Below are positions 28,926 to 37,874 of a stretch of 64,000 bases of DNA, piece after piece (position 1 is the first letter of the stretch; each line of letters begins with the position of its first letter). A program made the translations under genes and the position numbers. This DNA is from JAMXLO01 sp963719805 (GTDB lineage Bacteria > Pseudomonadota > Alphaproteobacteria > Acetobacterales > Acetobacteraceae), in NCBI GenBank assembly GCA_963719805.1, contig CAVRDF010000008.1, forward strand, positions 1,364,001-1,428,000. The letters run 5' to 3'. The notes under the pieces were generated by a model, which worked only from the letters and a program-made list of their open reading frames with translations, had not been told where the DNA came from and made no database searches.

Positions 28926-29416
28926 TCCGTTCCCGTATTTCGATAATTGCAGAAAGCGCATCATCTTTGGTAATCAAAGTATATCCGAACTCATTGTAAC
29001 TTTTTCCCTCCAATACTACGGAACTGAGTCGTTGCTCCATTAGGTTCCATGAGATACCACGCATCATGGACAAACCGATGCCGCTTCTTGCCGGCCTCAT
29101 TAACTCTGCCAGCCAAGCTTATAATCTCCTTCAACTTGGCATCGTCATACCCGCGCGCAACGGCTAAGGCTTCAATCGCGTTGAAGCGACTAAAACTTCC
29201 CGATAGCTGGGAGGTTATGCAGGACGCAATCTTCGATTGTCCGTCGGATAAGTCCCATATGGTCATGTCTAAGATGTGTTCTAAGCGCGCCCATTCTGCC
29301 GCCACTCTTCCAATGAACGAAAAGAAAGGATGGTCATCGGGTAACGGACCAAAATGGATGTACCCGGTGGGAACCTCTATGGTTAAGCCCTGCGGCTCAG
29401 AAGGCTGATCTGACAT
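28870..29416 (-). pseudogene. Hypothetical cytoplasmic protein (frame-interrupted)
   Basis: Starts MSDQPSEPQGLTIEVPTGYI. A helical part follows: FFSFIGRVAAEWARLEHILD, SKIASCITSQLSGSFSRFNA and GRVNEAGKKRHRFVHDAWYL. After EPNGATTQF the frame changes near 29025 and continues as VVLEGKSYNEFGYTLITKDD and ALSAIIEIRERTKEILALRD. Stitched length about 182. The EWARLEHILD core is shared by scattered alphaproteobacterial accessory proteins without assigned function. Base composition is more AT-rich than the flanks, suggesting acquisition. Confidence 0.6.
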
Positions 29417-29594
29417 GACTAAGATCCCAGAGGCACCGTACACGAACGCACAAGTTGCTGAGCATCGAGACAAAGCGTTGCTGCGAGCGCTAAACACTCC
29501 GCCGCAACCCAAACATGGGAAGGGCAAGAAGTCGAATCGCAAGACGGCTCGCAACGCGCGGCTACCCACAGGCGATAAATGCAGCGAAGACTAG
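29415..29594 (+). CDS. Short basic hypothetical protein, divergent and overlapping
   Basis: 59 residues: starts MTKIPEAPYTNAQVAEHRDK, contains ALLRALNTPPQPKHGKGKKS, and ends in Lys/Arg-rich RKTARNARLPTGDKCSED. An AGAAGG lies 10 bases upstream. Its start ATG shares the palindromic CATG with the start of the minus-strand neighbour, so the two genes are back-to-back with 2 bases overlapping. The form xxRDxALLRALNTPP followed by a basic tail resembles short accessory proteins of alphaproteobacterial plasmids and phages. Function unknown. Confidence 0.55.
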   Translation: MTKIPEAPYTNAQVAEHRDKALLRALNTPPQPKHGKGKKSNRKTARNARLPTGDKCSED

Positions 29595-29600
29595 ACCGCT

Positions 29601-29990
29601 TTATGGTATCTGTTGGTGGGAGTGCTTCTTCACGTCACTCCAGGTAGAACTGCGCACTCTCACTCCCCACACGCCAATCCCTACAGTTACAATAGCTCCA
29701 ATACATAAAAACGGGGCTACCACGTGTGAAAGAATTACTCCTTCTGGGCTCAGTTTATCTACGAATACCGAATTGATCCAAATACCCAATCCAAGTGAAA
29801 CAAGACTTGCTGACAATGAAAAGAAAATCGTCGACAAAGTATTGAGACGCGAAAGAGAATCTACTGCGTGCTCATAAACTGCATACGCTCGTACCTCTCT
29901 CATAACGTACGCAGTTTGGATAAAGGCGCCGCGTGGAACTTCCTCTGAAATAGAGGGGGTCTCATTATCCAATTTAACGTCTCCCGCCAT
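29601..29990 (-). CDS. Two-helix membrane protein, unknown
   Basis: 129 residues. A soluble N-terminus (EEVPRGAFIQTAYVMREVRA, YAVYEHAVDSLSRLN) is followed by two hydrophobic segments, TIFFSLSASLVSLGLGIWI and VAPFLCIGAIVTVGIGVWGV, separated by a short loop. Ends WSDVKKHSHQQIP. No family recognised. AT-richer than the surrounding genome. Its start overlaps the end of the upstream zinc-ribbon gene by 17 bases, so the two look like a coupled pair. Confidence 0.65.
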   Translation of the reverse strand: MAGDVKLDNETPSISEEVPRGAFIQTAYVMREVRAYAVYEHAVDSLSRLNTLSTIFFSLSASLVSLGLGIWINSVFVDKLSPEGVILSHVVAPFLCIGAIVTVGIGVWGVRVRSSTWSDVKKHSHQQIP

Positions 29991-30321
29991 TGGGTAATAG
30001 CATCGCGTTGACGGGGGATGCTTGTGTGGGTTGCAGGCCACCTTGTGTAAATGGTGGCGGCGGCGGTGGCTGGAAGCCCATTAATGCTGAACTGAACGGC
30101 ATTACGAAGCCACAAGGAATTGAAACAAAAAGCACAAGCGGGTATGTGGCACCGGACAAGGCATCTGCCCCGAACCTGATTGTCTGAGTGACATGCTCGG
30201 CAACCACCCAGTTTCGGGAACCGCAGACAGGACATGCAAAGTCCTGTTTTGCGTGCTTGTTGAGCCATTGTAGTGCGTAGGCTTTTTCTTGTTCGGATAA
30301 TTTTCCCGTATGATCCGGCAC
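29974..30321 (-). CDS. Zinc-ribbon membrane protein, unknown
   Basis: About 115 residues from GTG 30321; the frame stays open to 30492 but the upstream part is not clearly protein-like. Visible: QEKAYALQWLNKHAKQDFAC, a CPVCGS knuckle, a hydrophobic YPLVLFVSIPCGFVMPFSSA segment and a tail with six consecutive prolines. The second Cys pair is incomplete (single Cys in IPCG), so zinc binding is doubtful. Coupled to the two-helix protein downstream. Function unknown. Confidence 0.55.
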   Translation of the reverse strand: MPDHTGKLSEQEKAYALQWLNKHAKQDFACPVCGSRNWVVAEHVTQTIRFGADALSGATYPLVLFVSIPCGFVMPFSSALMGFQPPPPPPFTQGGLQPTQASPVNAMLLPNGGRR

Positions 30322-30540
30322 GGCCAGCCCCAGTAAAAAGTGTAAAGACCATAGGTGATAGCTACTCCTGTTCCGTGTAGAAACGCTAATTCTACACGGC
30401 TCAGAATGGCCATCATCTCTGGCGACTCGGGATTCCGCCCCGTTCCGCCACCAGTCTAAATACCAGGGATCGTCGGCTGATGCTACCAACATCAGCCCCT
30501 ATTCCTTGTGCGCCAAAGTAGGAATGCCCTAGCTAGCGGC

Positions 30541-31400
30541 CTAGGCGTCTTGGGGCGTCGTGGACCCCCCATAGGTCAACCGCTTGCCTTCGGCGTCACG
30601 AATGGCAACAGCGGCGCGCTGGGCATCTTCGACGCCAAGCCTACTACGCTTGTTCCAACGGAAGCTGAACTCGTCCAAGTAGCGCTGTAGATGCTGTTCG
30701 CCGCGGTGCTGATAGACGCCAGTCATGCCGAGCTTGAATGCGCCGAATATGCCTTCAACGGTGGTTCATGTTCGTCATGCGAGCTTCGCCACTGCGCTCG
30801 ACCAAGCCAACAATCCCGCGCTTCTGCGCTGAACCGCCGCGACCTTCTTGGTTGCTTTGAAACGCATCCCCGTAACAAGCTGGGGGCCGTCTCACGCTTG
30901 CCGTGGTACATCTCATCCGCTTCAACGATCTGGCCTTGGCTATCAACGGCACCGGATTGGTTTCAACCATTGCAGCGCGGATGCGATTGCCCGTGAAGGG
31001 CGCCGTCTTATGTGTGACGTTGATTATGCGGCGCATCTGGCGCGCGCTCATGCCCTTTCTTACTGGCCGTCATTAGCCGTATAGCCAGAAGCCACTTGTT
31101 GAATGGGATATGGCTACGCTCCATCACCGAGCGTGTCGGCACGGTGAACTGGCCACGGCAATCGCGGCAGTGGAACAAGCTTTTGCGATGCAGGGTGCCC
31201 TTCGACGGGCGGTGAGGCTGGCCTACCGTCCGAAGCAGATTGAACGACCCACAATGCGGGCAATAAGCGCCAGTTGGCCAACGTGACGTTTCTAGCCATT
31301 CGCCGGTCTTGACGTCGTCGTGGAACTTGGCGGCGGTAGATCGACCGCCATAATCTAACTCTTGATCGAATCCAGTTCTGTGAAAATATTCCTTGACACT
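30541..31400 (-). pseudogene. IS1595-family transposase remnant
   Basis: Minus-strand transposase broken into at least four frames. In order: GRSTAAKFHDDVKTGEWLET, zinc ribbon AYCPHCGSF and FHCRDCRGQF, PFNKWLLAIRLMTASKKG, then MSARQMRRIINVTHKTA, GQIVEADEMYHGKRE (catalytic-region Asp), QKRGIVGLVERSGEARM, and the end HRGEQHLQRYLDEFSFRWNK ... EGKRLTY. Frame changes lie near 31052, 30955 and 30780-30900. This is the ISXO2-like (DDE/N) group. Terminal inverted repeats were not found by eye, so the element's true ends are unknown. Confidence 0.85.
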
Positions 31401-31428
31401 GCTCTAACCGTCCGTTAGCATAACTCCC

Positions 31429-32202
31429 ATGGAGCACGCCGCACCGCAGCCCCCGAACAACGCCACCACCACCTTCCCGCGCAATATCGCGCTGCTCCTC
31501 CACACCGTCCGCACGCTGCTCGACTACGGCCGCCACCTCATCGGCACCGTCAGCCATCGCGCTGCCGCCCCCAACTTCAACACCATCGCCGCATGCTTCG
31601 GCACCGCTAACATCTCCACCATCCTCGCCCACCTGAACCGCGGCCTGCTGCGTGCCGCCGCGCTGGAGCGCATCCTTCTGGCCCGCGCCGCCACCGGCCG
31701 CGACATCGACATCGTCGAACCGCGCATCCGCACGCCCCAGCCGCAGCCCGTGCCAGCAGAGGCCGCAACGCCGCAGCCCGCCGCGCCCCTCGCCGCGCCA
31801 AGGCCACCGCGTCCAACCCTTCCCATCGGTTGGAACGATCCCGAACTCTTCATGCCCACCGTGCAGGACCTGGAGCGTCAGGTGCGCCGGCGACCGCTTG
31901 GCCGCACCATCTTCGATATATGCCTCGATCTCGCCGTCGTCCCCGGCTTCTGCACCGGCGAATTCTGGAACGAGCTGTTCGCGGCCATGCACCACTTCGG
32001 CGGCAGCGTCGCCGCGCTGATGGTGCAGAAATCCCGCCGCCACCAGGCATTCGCCAAACAGCAGGACGCCATCCCCGGCAGCAACTGGGATTGGTTGCGC
32101 ATGAAACGAGATGCCGTGCGCCAGACACTCGGCTTCTTCATCGGCGAACCGCCGGTCAACCCGCTACAGCCCGAAGCCGGGCTCACCACCGGCCCGCCCT
32201 GA
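31429..32202 (+). CDS. Proline-rich hypothetical protein
   Basis: 257 residues. N-terminal helical part: IALLLHTVRTLLDYGRHLIG, then FGTANISTILAHLNRGLLRA and AALERILLARAATGRDI. A Pro/Ala-rich linker (QPQPVPAEAATPQPAAPLAA) connects to a C-terminal domain with FDICLDLAVVPGFCTGEFWN. Similar proteins occur in multiple copies in Acetobacteraceae genomes (from memory, not searched). No signal peptide or obvious enzyme motif. It starts only about 30 bases beyond the IS remnant, so its promoter may have been replaced. Confidence 0.7.
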   Translation: MEHAAPQPPNNATTTFPRNIALLLHTVRTLLDYGRHLIGTVSHRAAAPNFNTIAACFGTANISTILAHLNRGLLRAAALERILLARAATGRDIDIVEPRIRTPQPQPVPAEAATPQPAAPLAAPRPPRPTLPIGWNDPELFMPTVQDLERQVRRRPLGRTIFDICLDLAVVPGFCTGEFWNELFAAMHHFGGSVAALMVQKSRRHQAFAKQQDAIPGSNWDWLRMKRDAVRQTLGFFIGEPPVNPLQPEAGLTTGPP

Positions 32203-32257
32203 CCAGCGATCGCCTACAACACGGGCAACCGACGCTCCCGGCGCATCCCGGCTGGTA

Positions 32258-33583
32258 TCACGCGCGCGCCATCATGCGTTCCAGCCGATGATCGTGACCG
32301 GCCACCAGTACCGAGATCGCCGTGATCAGCGGTCCCACCGCCAGGCACAGCAGCCCGATGTCAGAACTGCCGGTGGCATCCTTGATCAACCCGTAAACCG
32401 ACGGCCCGAGCCACCCGCCCAGATTGCCGACGGCATTGATCATCGCCAGACCGCCCGCCGCGGCGACACCGGTCAGCATGGCACTCGGCAGCGACCAGAA
32501 GGTTGGCACCAGGGATTGCTGACCCATCATCGCGACGCAGAGCGCGATCATCGTTATCACCGGATGGCCGGCACCGATAAGCACGCACGCCGCCAGTCCG
32601 CCCGCGGCGACCAGCGCCGCGCCAGCCACGTGCCACGTCCGCTCGCCGTGCAGGTCGGAATGGTAGCCCCAGTAGATCATTGCGACGAAAGCGCACAGAT
32701 ATGGCAGCGCGCTGACCAGGCCGATCCAGTCTGTGGATACGCCGAGCCCTTTGACGATCAGCGGCAGGAAGAACACCAGCCCGTAGCTCGAACCGTTCTG
32801 CCCGACGTAAGCCAGCGTCAGCAGCCAGAGCTTCGGGTTGACCCACACTTGCGACAGCGAATACTTGCGCACCGACTCGCGCTGCGATCGTTCGGAGTCG
32901 AGCCGATCCTGCAGCCATGTCCGCTGTTCCGGCCGCAGCCATTCGGCGTCGTGCGGCCGATCGGTCAGCAGCTTCCAGACCACGAAGCACATGATGATCG
33001 GCGGCAGTCCCTCAATGATATACAGCCACTGCCAACCCTGCAGCCCCAGCAGCCCCTGCAGGTTCAACAGCAACCCGCCGATCGGCGGCCCGATGAACAA
33101 GGAAACCACGCTGGCCGACTGGAAGATGCCCATCATGCGGGTGCGATAGTAAGATGGAAACCACCATGTGAGGTACAGCAGCACCCCCGGGTAGAAACCG
33201 GCTTCAGCCAGGCCGAGCAGGACACGATTGCCATAGAAGCTCGTCTCGTTCCAGACGAAGCCGGTCAGCGCAGCGACAACGCCCCAGGTGAACAGGATGC
33301 GTGCGATCCACCGCCGCGCGCCCACCTTGTTCAGAATAAGATTGCTCGGGATCTCTCCGATGAAATACCCCAGGAAGAACAGTCCGGCACCGAAGCCGAA
33401 CACCGCATTGGTGAACCCGAGATACTTGACCATCGTCGTCGCGGCCATGCCCACGTTCGAACGGTCCAGATACGCACAGAAATAACCCAACATGAGCAGC
33501 GGCATCAGCCGCCAGGTCACCCGCCTGATGGTTTCCCGCTCGATCGGCTCGATTGTTTGCAGGGTGGACGTGCTGGCATCCAT
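32258..33583 (-). CDS. MFS transporter, anion:cation symporter type
   Basis: 441 residues, 12 predicted helices. N-terminal LMPLLMLGYFCAYLDRSNVG is the ACS-family signature, followed by GFGAGLFFLGYFIGEIPSNL and the loop RRWIARILFTWG. This family carries organic anions such as phthalate, tartrate, hexuronates and glucarate together with a cation. The frame is open upstream to 33649 but MDASTSTLQTIEPIERET at 33583 is the family-like start. Divergent from maeB; the C4/C6 acid substrate is unknown but could feed malic enzyme. Confidence 0.88.
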   Translation of the reverse strand: MDASTSTLQTIEPIERETIRRVTWRLMPLLMLGYFCAYLDRSNVGMAATTMVKYLGFTNAVFGFGAGLFFLGYFIGEIPSNLILNKVGARRWIARILFTWGVVAALTGFVWNETSFYGNRVLLGLAEAGFYPGVLLYLTWWFPSYYRTRMMGIFQSASVVSLFIGPPIGGLLLNLQGLLGLQGWQWLYIIEGLPPIIMCFVVWKLLTDRPHDAEWLRPEQRTWLQDRLDSERSQRESVRKYSLSQVWVNPKLWLLTLAYVGQNGSSYGLVFFLPLIVKGLGVSTDWIGLVSALPYLCAFVAMIYWGYHSDLHGERTWHVAGAALVAAGGLAACVLIGAGHPVITMIALCVAMMGQQSLVPTFWSLPSAMLTGVAAAGGLAMINAVGNLGGWLGPSVYGLIKDATGSSDIGLLCLAVGPLITAISVLVAGHDHRLERMMARA

Positions 33584-33761
33584 GTTTCGCTTCCTCCTCG
33601 TCGGCGTCCGCGACGCCATGACGCAGTTCTCACGCGCAGCAATCAGCATGCATTAATTATCATGTCGTTAATAGCGGGAAGTGGGCCGCTTCCCTTGCAT
33701 GATCCGCACCGGCATGATGCCGTTAAGCGGCGCCCGGCGCGAAAATGCGAGGAAACGGCAA

Positions 33762-36044
33762 ATGGCAGATGGCAGCATTGATACCCGAACCGCCCGTATT
33801 TCGGCGGAAGAAGCACTCGCGCTGCATGCCTCCGGCCGCCCCGGCAAACTGGAAACCCGGATCTCCAAGCCGATAAGCACCGCACGCGACCTGTCACTTG
33901 CCTACTCACCCGGTGTTGCCGAACCATGCCTGCACATCCAGCGCGATCCCGCGCTCGCTTACGACTACACGGCGAAGGGCAACATGGTCGCCGTGGTGTC
34001 GAACGGCACTGCCGTGCTCGGCCTGGGCAATCTGGGCGCTGTGGCGGCGAAGCCGGTCATGGAAGGCAAGATCGCGCTGTTCAAGCGCTTCGCCGACATC
34101 GATGGCATCGATCTCGAAATCGCTTCTGAAGATGTCGATGAAGTGGTCAACGCGGTCCGCTTCCTCGCCGGCTTCGGCGGCATCAATCTTGAGGATATCA
34201 AGGCACCCGAATGCTTCGTGATCGAGCAGAAGCTGCGCGAACTGATGGACATCCCGGTGTTCCACGACGATCAGCACGGTACCGCGATCGTGGCCGCGGC
34301 CGGGCTGATCAATGCATGCCATCTCACCGGCCGCGAATTGCGTGACACCAGGCTCGTGGTGAACGGCGCGGGCGCCGCCGGCATTGCCTGCGTCGAGCTG
34401 CTGAAGGCAATGGGCATGCGGCCCGAGCATGTCGTGCTGTGCGATACCAAGGGCGTGGTTTATCAGGGCCGCACCGACGGCATGAATCAATGGAAGTCCG
34501 CTCACGCGGCGGCGACCAAGGCGCGCACACTCACCGACGCGTTGGACGGAGCCGATGTGTTCTTCGGCTTGTCGGTGAAAGGTGCGGTGACCAAGGACAT
34601 GGTGCGCCGCATGGCCGACAAGCCGGTCATCTTCGCGATGGCGAATCCCGATCCGGAAATCACCCCGGAAGAAGCACGCGAGGCGGTGCCCAGCGCGATC
34701 ATCGCCACCGGCCGCAGCGACTATCCGAACCAGGTCAACAATGTGCTCGGCTTCCCGTACATCTTCCGCGGCGCGCTCGACGTGCGCGCCTCCACCATCA
34801 ACGAAGCGATGAAGATCGCCGCGGCGGAAGCACTGGCGAACCTGGCGCGCGAGGACGTGCCCGATGAAGTGCATTCTGCCTCCGCCGGGCGAAGGCTGAC
34901 CTTCGGCCCCGATTACATCATCCCCAACGCGTTCGATCCGCGCCTGATCTCCTGGGTACCGCCAGCGGTGGCGCGTGCGGCGATGGATAGCGGCGTGGCG
35001 CGTCGCCCGCTGATCGATCTGCGCCGCTACGCGCGCGAATTGTCAGGCCGGCTTGATCCGACTGCTGGCGCGCTGGACGCCATCATGGAGACCGTGCGCG
35101 CCAATCCTTGCCGCGTGGTGTTCGCAGAAGGCGAGGAGGAAAAGGTGGTCCGTGCCGCCGTCGCCTATCGCAACGCCGGCTACGGTCGTCCAATCCTCAT
35201 CGGCCGCGAGGATCGCGTGCAGGCGACCATGGCGAGCCTTGGCCTCGGCATGATCGAAGGCATCGAGATCCACAACGCGCGGCTTTCCGGTGCCAACCGC
35301 AAATATGTCGAGTTCCTGTATGGGCGGCTGCAGCGCCGCGGCTTCCTGCAACGCGATTGCCAGCGCATGGTGAACCAGGACCGCAATGTGTTCGCCGCCT
35401 GCATGGTGGCAACCGGCGAGGCCGACGCCATGGTGACCGGATTGACCCGCTCGGCGGCTGTGTGTCTCGACGACATCAGTCACGCGGTCGAGCCGCTACC
35501 CGATCGCCTCGCCTTCGGCCTGACGCTGGTTCTGGGCATGCGCGGCCGCACCATTTTCATTGCCGATACGCTGATGCATTTCCGGCCCAATGCCGAACAA
35601 CTGGCGGAGATCGCCATTGGAGCGGCCCAGGCGGCGCGGCATCTCGGCCACGAACCGCGCGTCGCACTGCTGTCGCACGCGACGTTCGGCGACCCGATAC
35701 ACCCGGCCAATTCGCCGATGCGCGACGCCGTCAGGCTCCTGGATCAGCGCAAGGTGGATTTCGAGTATGACGGTGAGATGAGCCCTGACGTGGCGCTGGA
35801 GCCATCCATCCGTGCGCTCTATCCGTTCTGCCGGCTGACCGACGATGCCAATGTGCTGGTGATGCCGGGGCTGCATTCCGCGCATATCACGTCGAGCCTG
35901 GCGAAGCGTCTCGGTGGCGGCAGCACGATCGGTCCGCTGCTGATGGGCATGGAGCGTCCGGTGCAGATCATGCCGATGGACGCCTCGGTCAGTCAGATCG
36001 TCGATCTGGCTTGCCTTGCCGCCTATCAAACCGTCCGCCGCTGA
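33762..36044 (+). CDS. maeB: NADP-dependent malic enzyme with phosphotransacetylase-like domain
   Basis: Oxidative decarboxylation of malate to pyruvate, supplying NADPH. 760 residues: malic N-domain (ARDLSLAYSPGVAEPC near residue 45), NAD(P)-binding domain (VVNGAGAAGIACVELL), and from about residue 430 a phosphate acetyl/butyryl-transferase-like region (VVFAEGEEEKVVRAA, GMRGRTIFIADT, VLVMPGLHSAHI). The tail is regulatory, not catalytic, in characterised proteins. ATG 33762 chosen by conservation of MADGSIDTRTARISAEEALA. The 178-base gap to the divergent MFS gene holds an AT-rich ATTAA...TTAAT inverted repeat around 33655. A perfect hairpin follows the stop. Confidence 0.93.
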   Translation: MADGSIDTRTARISAEEALALHASGRPGKLETRISKPISTARDLSLAYSPGVAEPCLHIQRDPALAYDYTAKGNMVAVVSNGTAVLGLGNLGAVAAKPVMEGKIALFKRFADIDGIDLEIASEDVDEVVNAVRFLAGFGGINLEDIKAPECFVIEQKLRELMDIPVFHDDQHGTAIVAAAGLINACHLTGRELRDTRLVVNGAGAAGIACVELLKAMGMRPEHVVLCDTKGVVYQGRTDGMNQWKSAHAAATKARTLTDALDGADVFFGLSVKGAVTKDMVRRMADKPVIFAMANPDPEITPEEAREAVPSAIIATGRSDYPNQVNNVLGFPYIFRGALDVRASTINEAMKIAAAEALANLAREDVPDEVHSASAGRRLTFGPDYIIPNAFDPRLISWVPPAVARAAMDSGVARRPLIDLRRYARELSGRLDPTAGALDAIMETVRANPCRVVFAEGEEEKVVRAAVAYRNAGYGRPILIGREDRVQATMASLGLGMIEGIEIHNARLSGANRKYVEFLYGRLQRRGFLQRDCQRMVNQDRNVFAACMVATGEADAMVTGLTRSAAVCLDDISHAVEPLPDRLAFGLTLVLGMRGRTIFIADTLMHFRPNAEQLAEIAIGAAQAARHLGHEPRVALLSHATFGDPIHPANSPMRDAVRLLDQRKVDFEYDGEMSPDVALEPSIRALYPFCRLTDDANVLVMPGLHSAHITSSLAKRLGGGSTIGPLLMGMERPVQIMPMDASVSQIVDLACLAAYQTVRR

Positions 36045-36051
36045 AACGAAC

Positions 36052-36077
36052 ACCCTCCGCCCGATAGGGCGGAGGGT
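36052..36077. terminator. Strong hairpin terminator between maeB and kdgT
   Basis: ACCCTCCGCCC pairs perfectly with GGGCGGAGGGT around a GATA loop, 7 bases past the maeB stop and 18 bases before the convergent kdgT end. Only TT follows, so it may act in both directions with limited efficiency. Confidence 0.7.
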
Positions 36078-36095
36078 TCGATGAGCACGGCGGCG

Positions 36096-37091
36096 CTAGT
36101 CGTCGCCGTGCGCCACCGCGGCCGGCATCGGCATCGCCATTGTCGCGGTCGCTTCCCTCGCCCGCCGCCGCTGCACCCGCTTGTAGACGAACGAGGTGAG
36201 TATCGGCGTGAGGATGGCGGTCACGATGACCGAAGCCGTCACCTGGATGGTCGCGATCGGCGCGATTGCCGCGTAGCTGGGATCCGCCATCGCCACCGCC
36301 TTCGGCACGGCTGCGGAGTTGCCCGCGGTACTCGATGCCGCGGCGCCCGCTATGCCCGAGCCGCCCAGCAGCCGACCGGCGAGGATGCACACGGCACCGG
36401 TGACCACCAGCACGAACACGCCCAGCAGGACACCCGGCACGCCGGCGGTTACCACCGCGGACAGATTGATTGTCTGCCCCAAGGTGAAGCCCATGAACGG
36501 CACAATGATTGGTTCATGCGAGCCGAAGAACTCACGCAGATCCTCGTCGAGGTTGCCGAACAGCGCCCCAGCCGCGATCGGCGCGATCACCGAGACGATG
36601 GTCAGCCACGGAATGTTGGCCAGACCCGCGCCGACCAGGATGACCATGGTCAGGAATGGACCGGTCTCGATGCTCTGCGGCACGTAGGTGCCCGCGTCTT
36701 CCTTGTCGCCCATCACGCTGGTCAGCGCCATGAACATGCCGCCGTTGGTGTCGCTCATCGCCACCAGCAGCGCCAACGTGCTGTAGCCCCAGATGTCGCC
36801 ACCGAAGAACTTACCGACCGACACCGCGATCAACGTGGCGATGCCGACTTTGGCTGCCATGATGCCGAAACCGCGCTTCAGCATGCGCGGCGCCGTCCGC
36901 ACCGTCATCTTGGTGCCGACGGTGAACAGATACATGCCGAGGATGGTCGGATAGCCGACATTGCTCAGTGCCTCGGTGAAGCCGCCGATTTTCAGCAGGT
37001 GGGGGAAGAAGGTATTGATGACCATGCCGGTGAACAGCGGCACGACCATCAGGCCACCGGGAACCTTGTTAATGGTTTTGTAGATACGCAT
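36096..37091 (-). CDS. kdgT: 2-keto-3-deoxygluconate permease
   Basis: 331-residue inner-membrane proton symporter of the KdgT family, about ten helices. Recognisable: MRIYKTINKVPGGLMVVPLF, GGFTEALSNVGYPTILGMYL, FGGDIWGYSTLALLVAMSDT, NGGMFMALTSVMG and PIIVPFMGFTLGQTINL. It imports 2-keto-3-deoxygluconate from pectin breakdown in studied organisms. No kdgK/kdgA genes are nearby, so the real substrate may be a related keto acid. The C-terminus ends in a Met/Pro/His-rich tail. Confidence 0.88.
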   Translation of the reverse strand: MRIYKTINKVPGGLMVVPLFTGMVINTFFPHLLKIGGFTEALSNVGYPTILGMYLFTVGTKMTVRTAPRMLKRGFGIMAAKVGIATLIAVSVGKFFGGDIWGYSTLALLVAMSDTNGGMFMALTSVMGDKEDAGTYVPQSIETGPFLTMVILVGAGLANIPWLTIVSVIAPIAAGALFGNLDEDLREFFGSHEPIIVPFMGFTLGQTINLSAVVTAGVPGVLLGVFVLVVTGAVCILAGRLLGGSGIAGAAASSTAGNSAAVPKAVAMADPSYAAIAPIATIQVTASVIVTAILTPILTSFVYKRVQRRRAREATATMAMPMPAAVAHGDD

Positions 37092-37205
37092 TTTGCACCT
37101 ATGCGATGGGCGGCGGCACTTTATTGGCCCACCGCATCGGGTGCATTGACCTGAATCAAATCCGGACCACATGTCTTGGCCGGCCCGGCCATGACGTATC
37201 GGGGA

Positions 37206-37805
37206 TCAGCCCTCGATCTGGAAATGCGCCTCGGTCGGCTTGTTGTCCACGCCATTGATCGGCAGCAGATCCATCGGGCACGCCGAGAATGCAATTACCA
37301 GGTCCATCTCGGCTCGCAGCCTGATATAGCTGTTCGGCGTCGAAATCGGCGGTTCCAGCGACAGCGCACCATCCGATGTCCACGGAATGTTCATGAACAG
37401 GTTCAGTGGGCTCGGCGTCTCCGCTGACGCCAGCCCCAACCCTTTGAGCCCCTCCACCAGATTGTCGGTGCAGTTGTCGTGATAGCCGCTGCAGCCAAGC
37501 TGCTGGTAACGGTGTTGGTCGCAGGCTGCCAGCAGGGTGTCATGGATGCCGCCCGAGGTATCCTCGACCACCGTCAGGATCGGGCGCCGACGGTTGGTCA
37601 CCAAAGAATCGCCAACATGCGGCAGCATATGGCGCAATTTCGAGCGCGTGTGCTCCATCGACATGAACTCGGTCATATCGCCGCGATTGAAGGCCCAGGT
37701 GTCAACCACTTGCTGGCCATGCGTATTGATCACGCGGATGACCTGGTTCGCTGCGACATACGCGGCTTTGCCACGCCGCGCCGGAATTGTGATGGTGCCG
37801 GACAT
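37206..37805 (-). CDS. DUF1989 (urea-carboxylase-associated family) protein
   Basis: 199 residues. Begins MSGTITIPARRGKAAYVAAN, with VVDTWAFNRGDMTEFMSMEH, GGIHDTLLAACDQHRY, CSGYHDNCTDNLVEGL and LNLFMNIPWTSDGALSLEPP. These are conserved in proteins near urea carboxylase and in guanidine/urea degradation, but no such genes flank it here. The conserved Cys/His/Asp cluster suggests a metal site. Minus strand, 114 bases upstream of kdgT. Confidence 0.87.
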   Translation of the reverse strand: MSGTITIPARRGKAAYVAANQVIRVINTHGQQVVDTWAFNRGDMTEFMSMEHTRSKLRHMLPHVGDSLVTNRRRPILTVVEDTSGGIHDTLLAACDQHRYQQLGCSGYHDNCTDNLVEGLKGLGLASAETPSPLNLFMNIPWTSDGALSLEPPISTPNSYIRLRAEMDLVIAFSACPMDLLPINGVDNKPTEAHFQIEG

Positions 37806-37874
37806 TAGCTTTTCCCCCTGGCTGCTGCCTCGCGTCAATGTGCCGCGAACTGCTGCGGAGGAACAGGGGTCCGC

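Noticed and set aside
32111..33781. 556-residue plus-strand open frame
   Set aside because: Antisense of the MFS transporter; Gln/Arg/His-rich and without any domain.
36081..37154. 357-residue plus-strand open frame over kdgT
   Set aside because: Antisense shadow; the minus strand encodes a clear KdgT permease.
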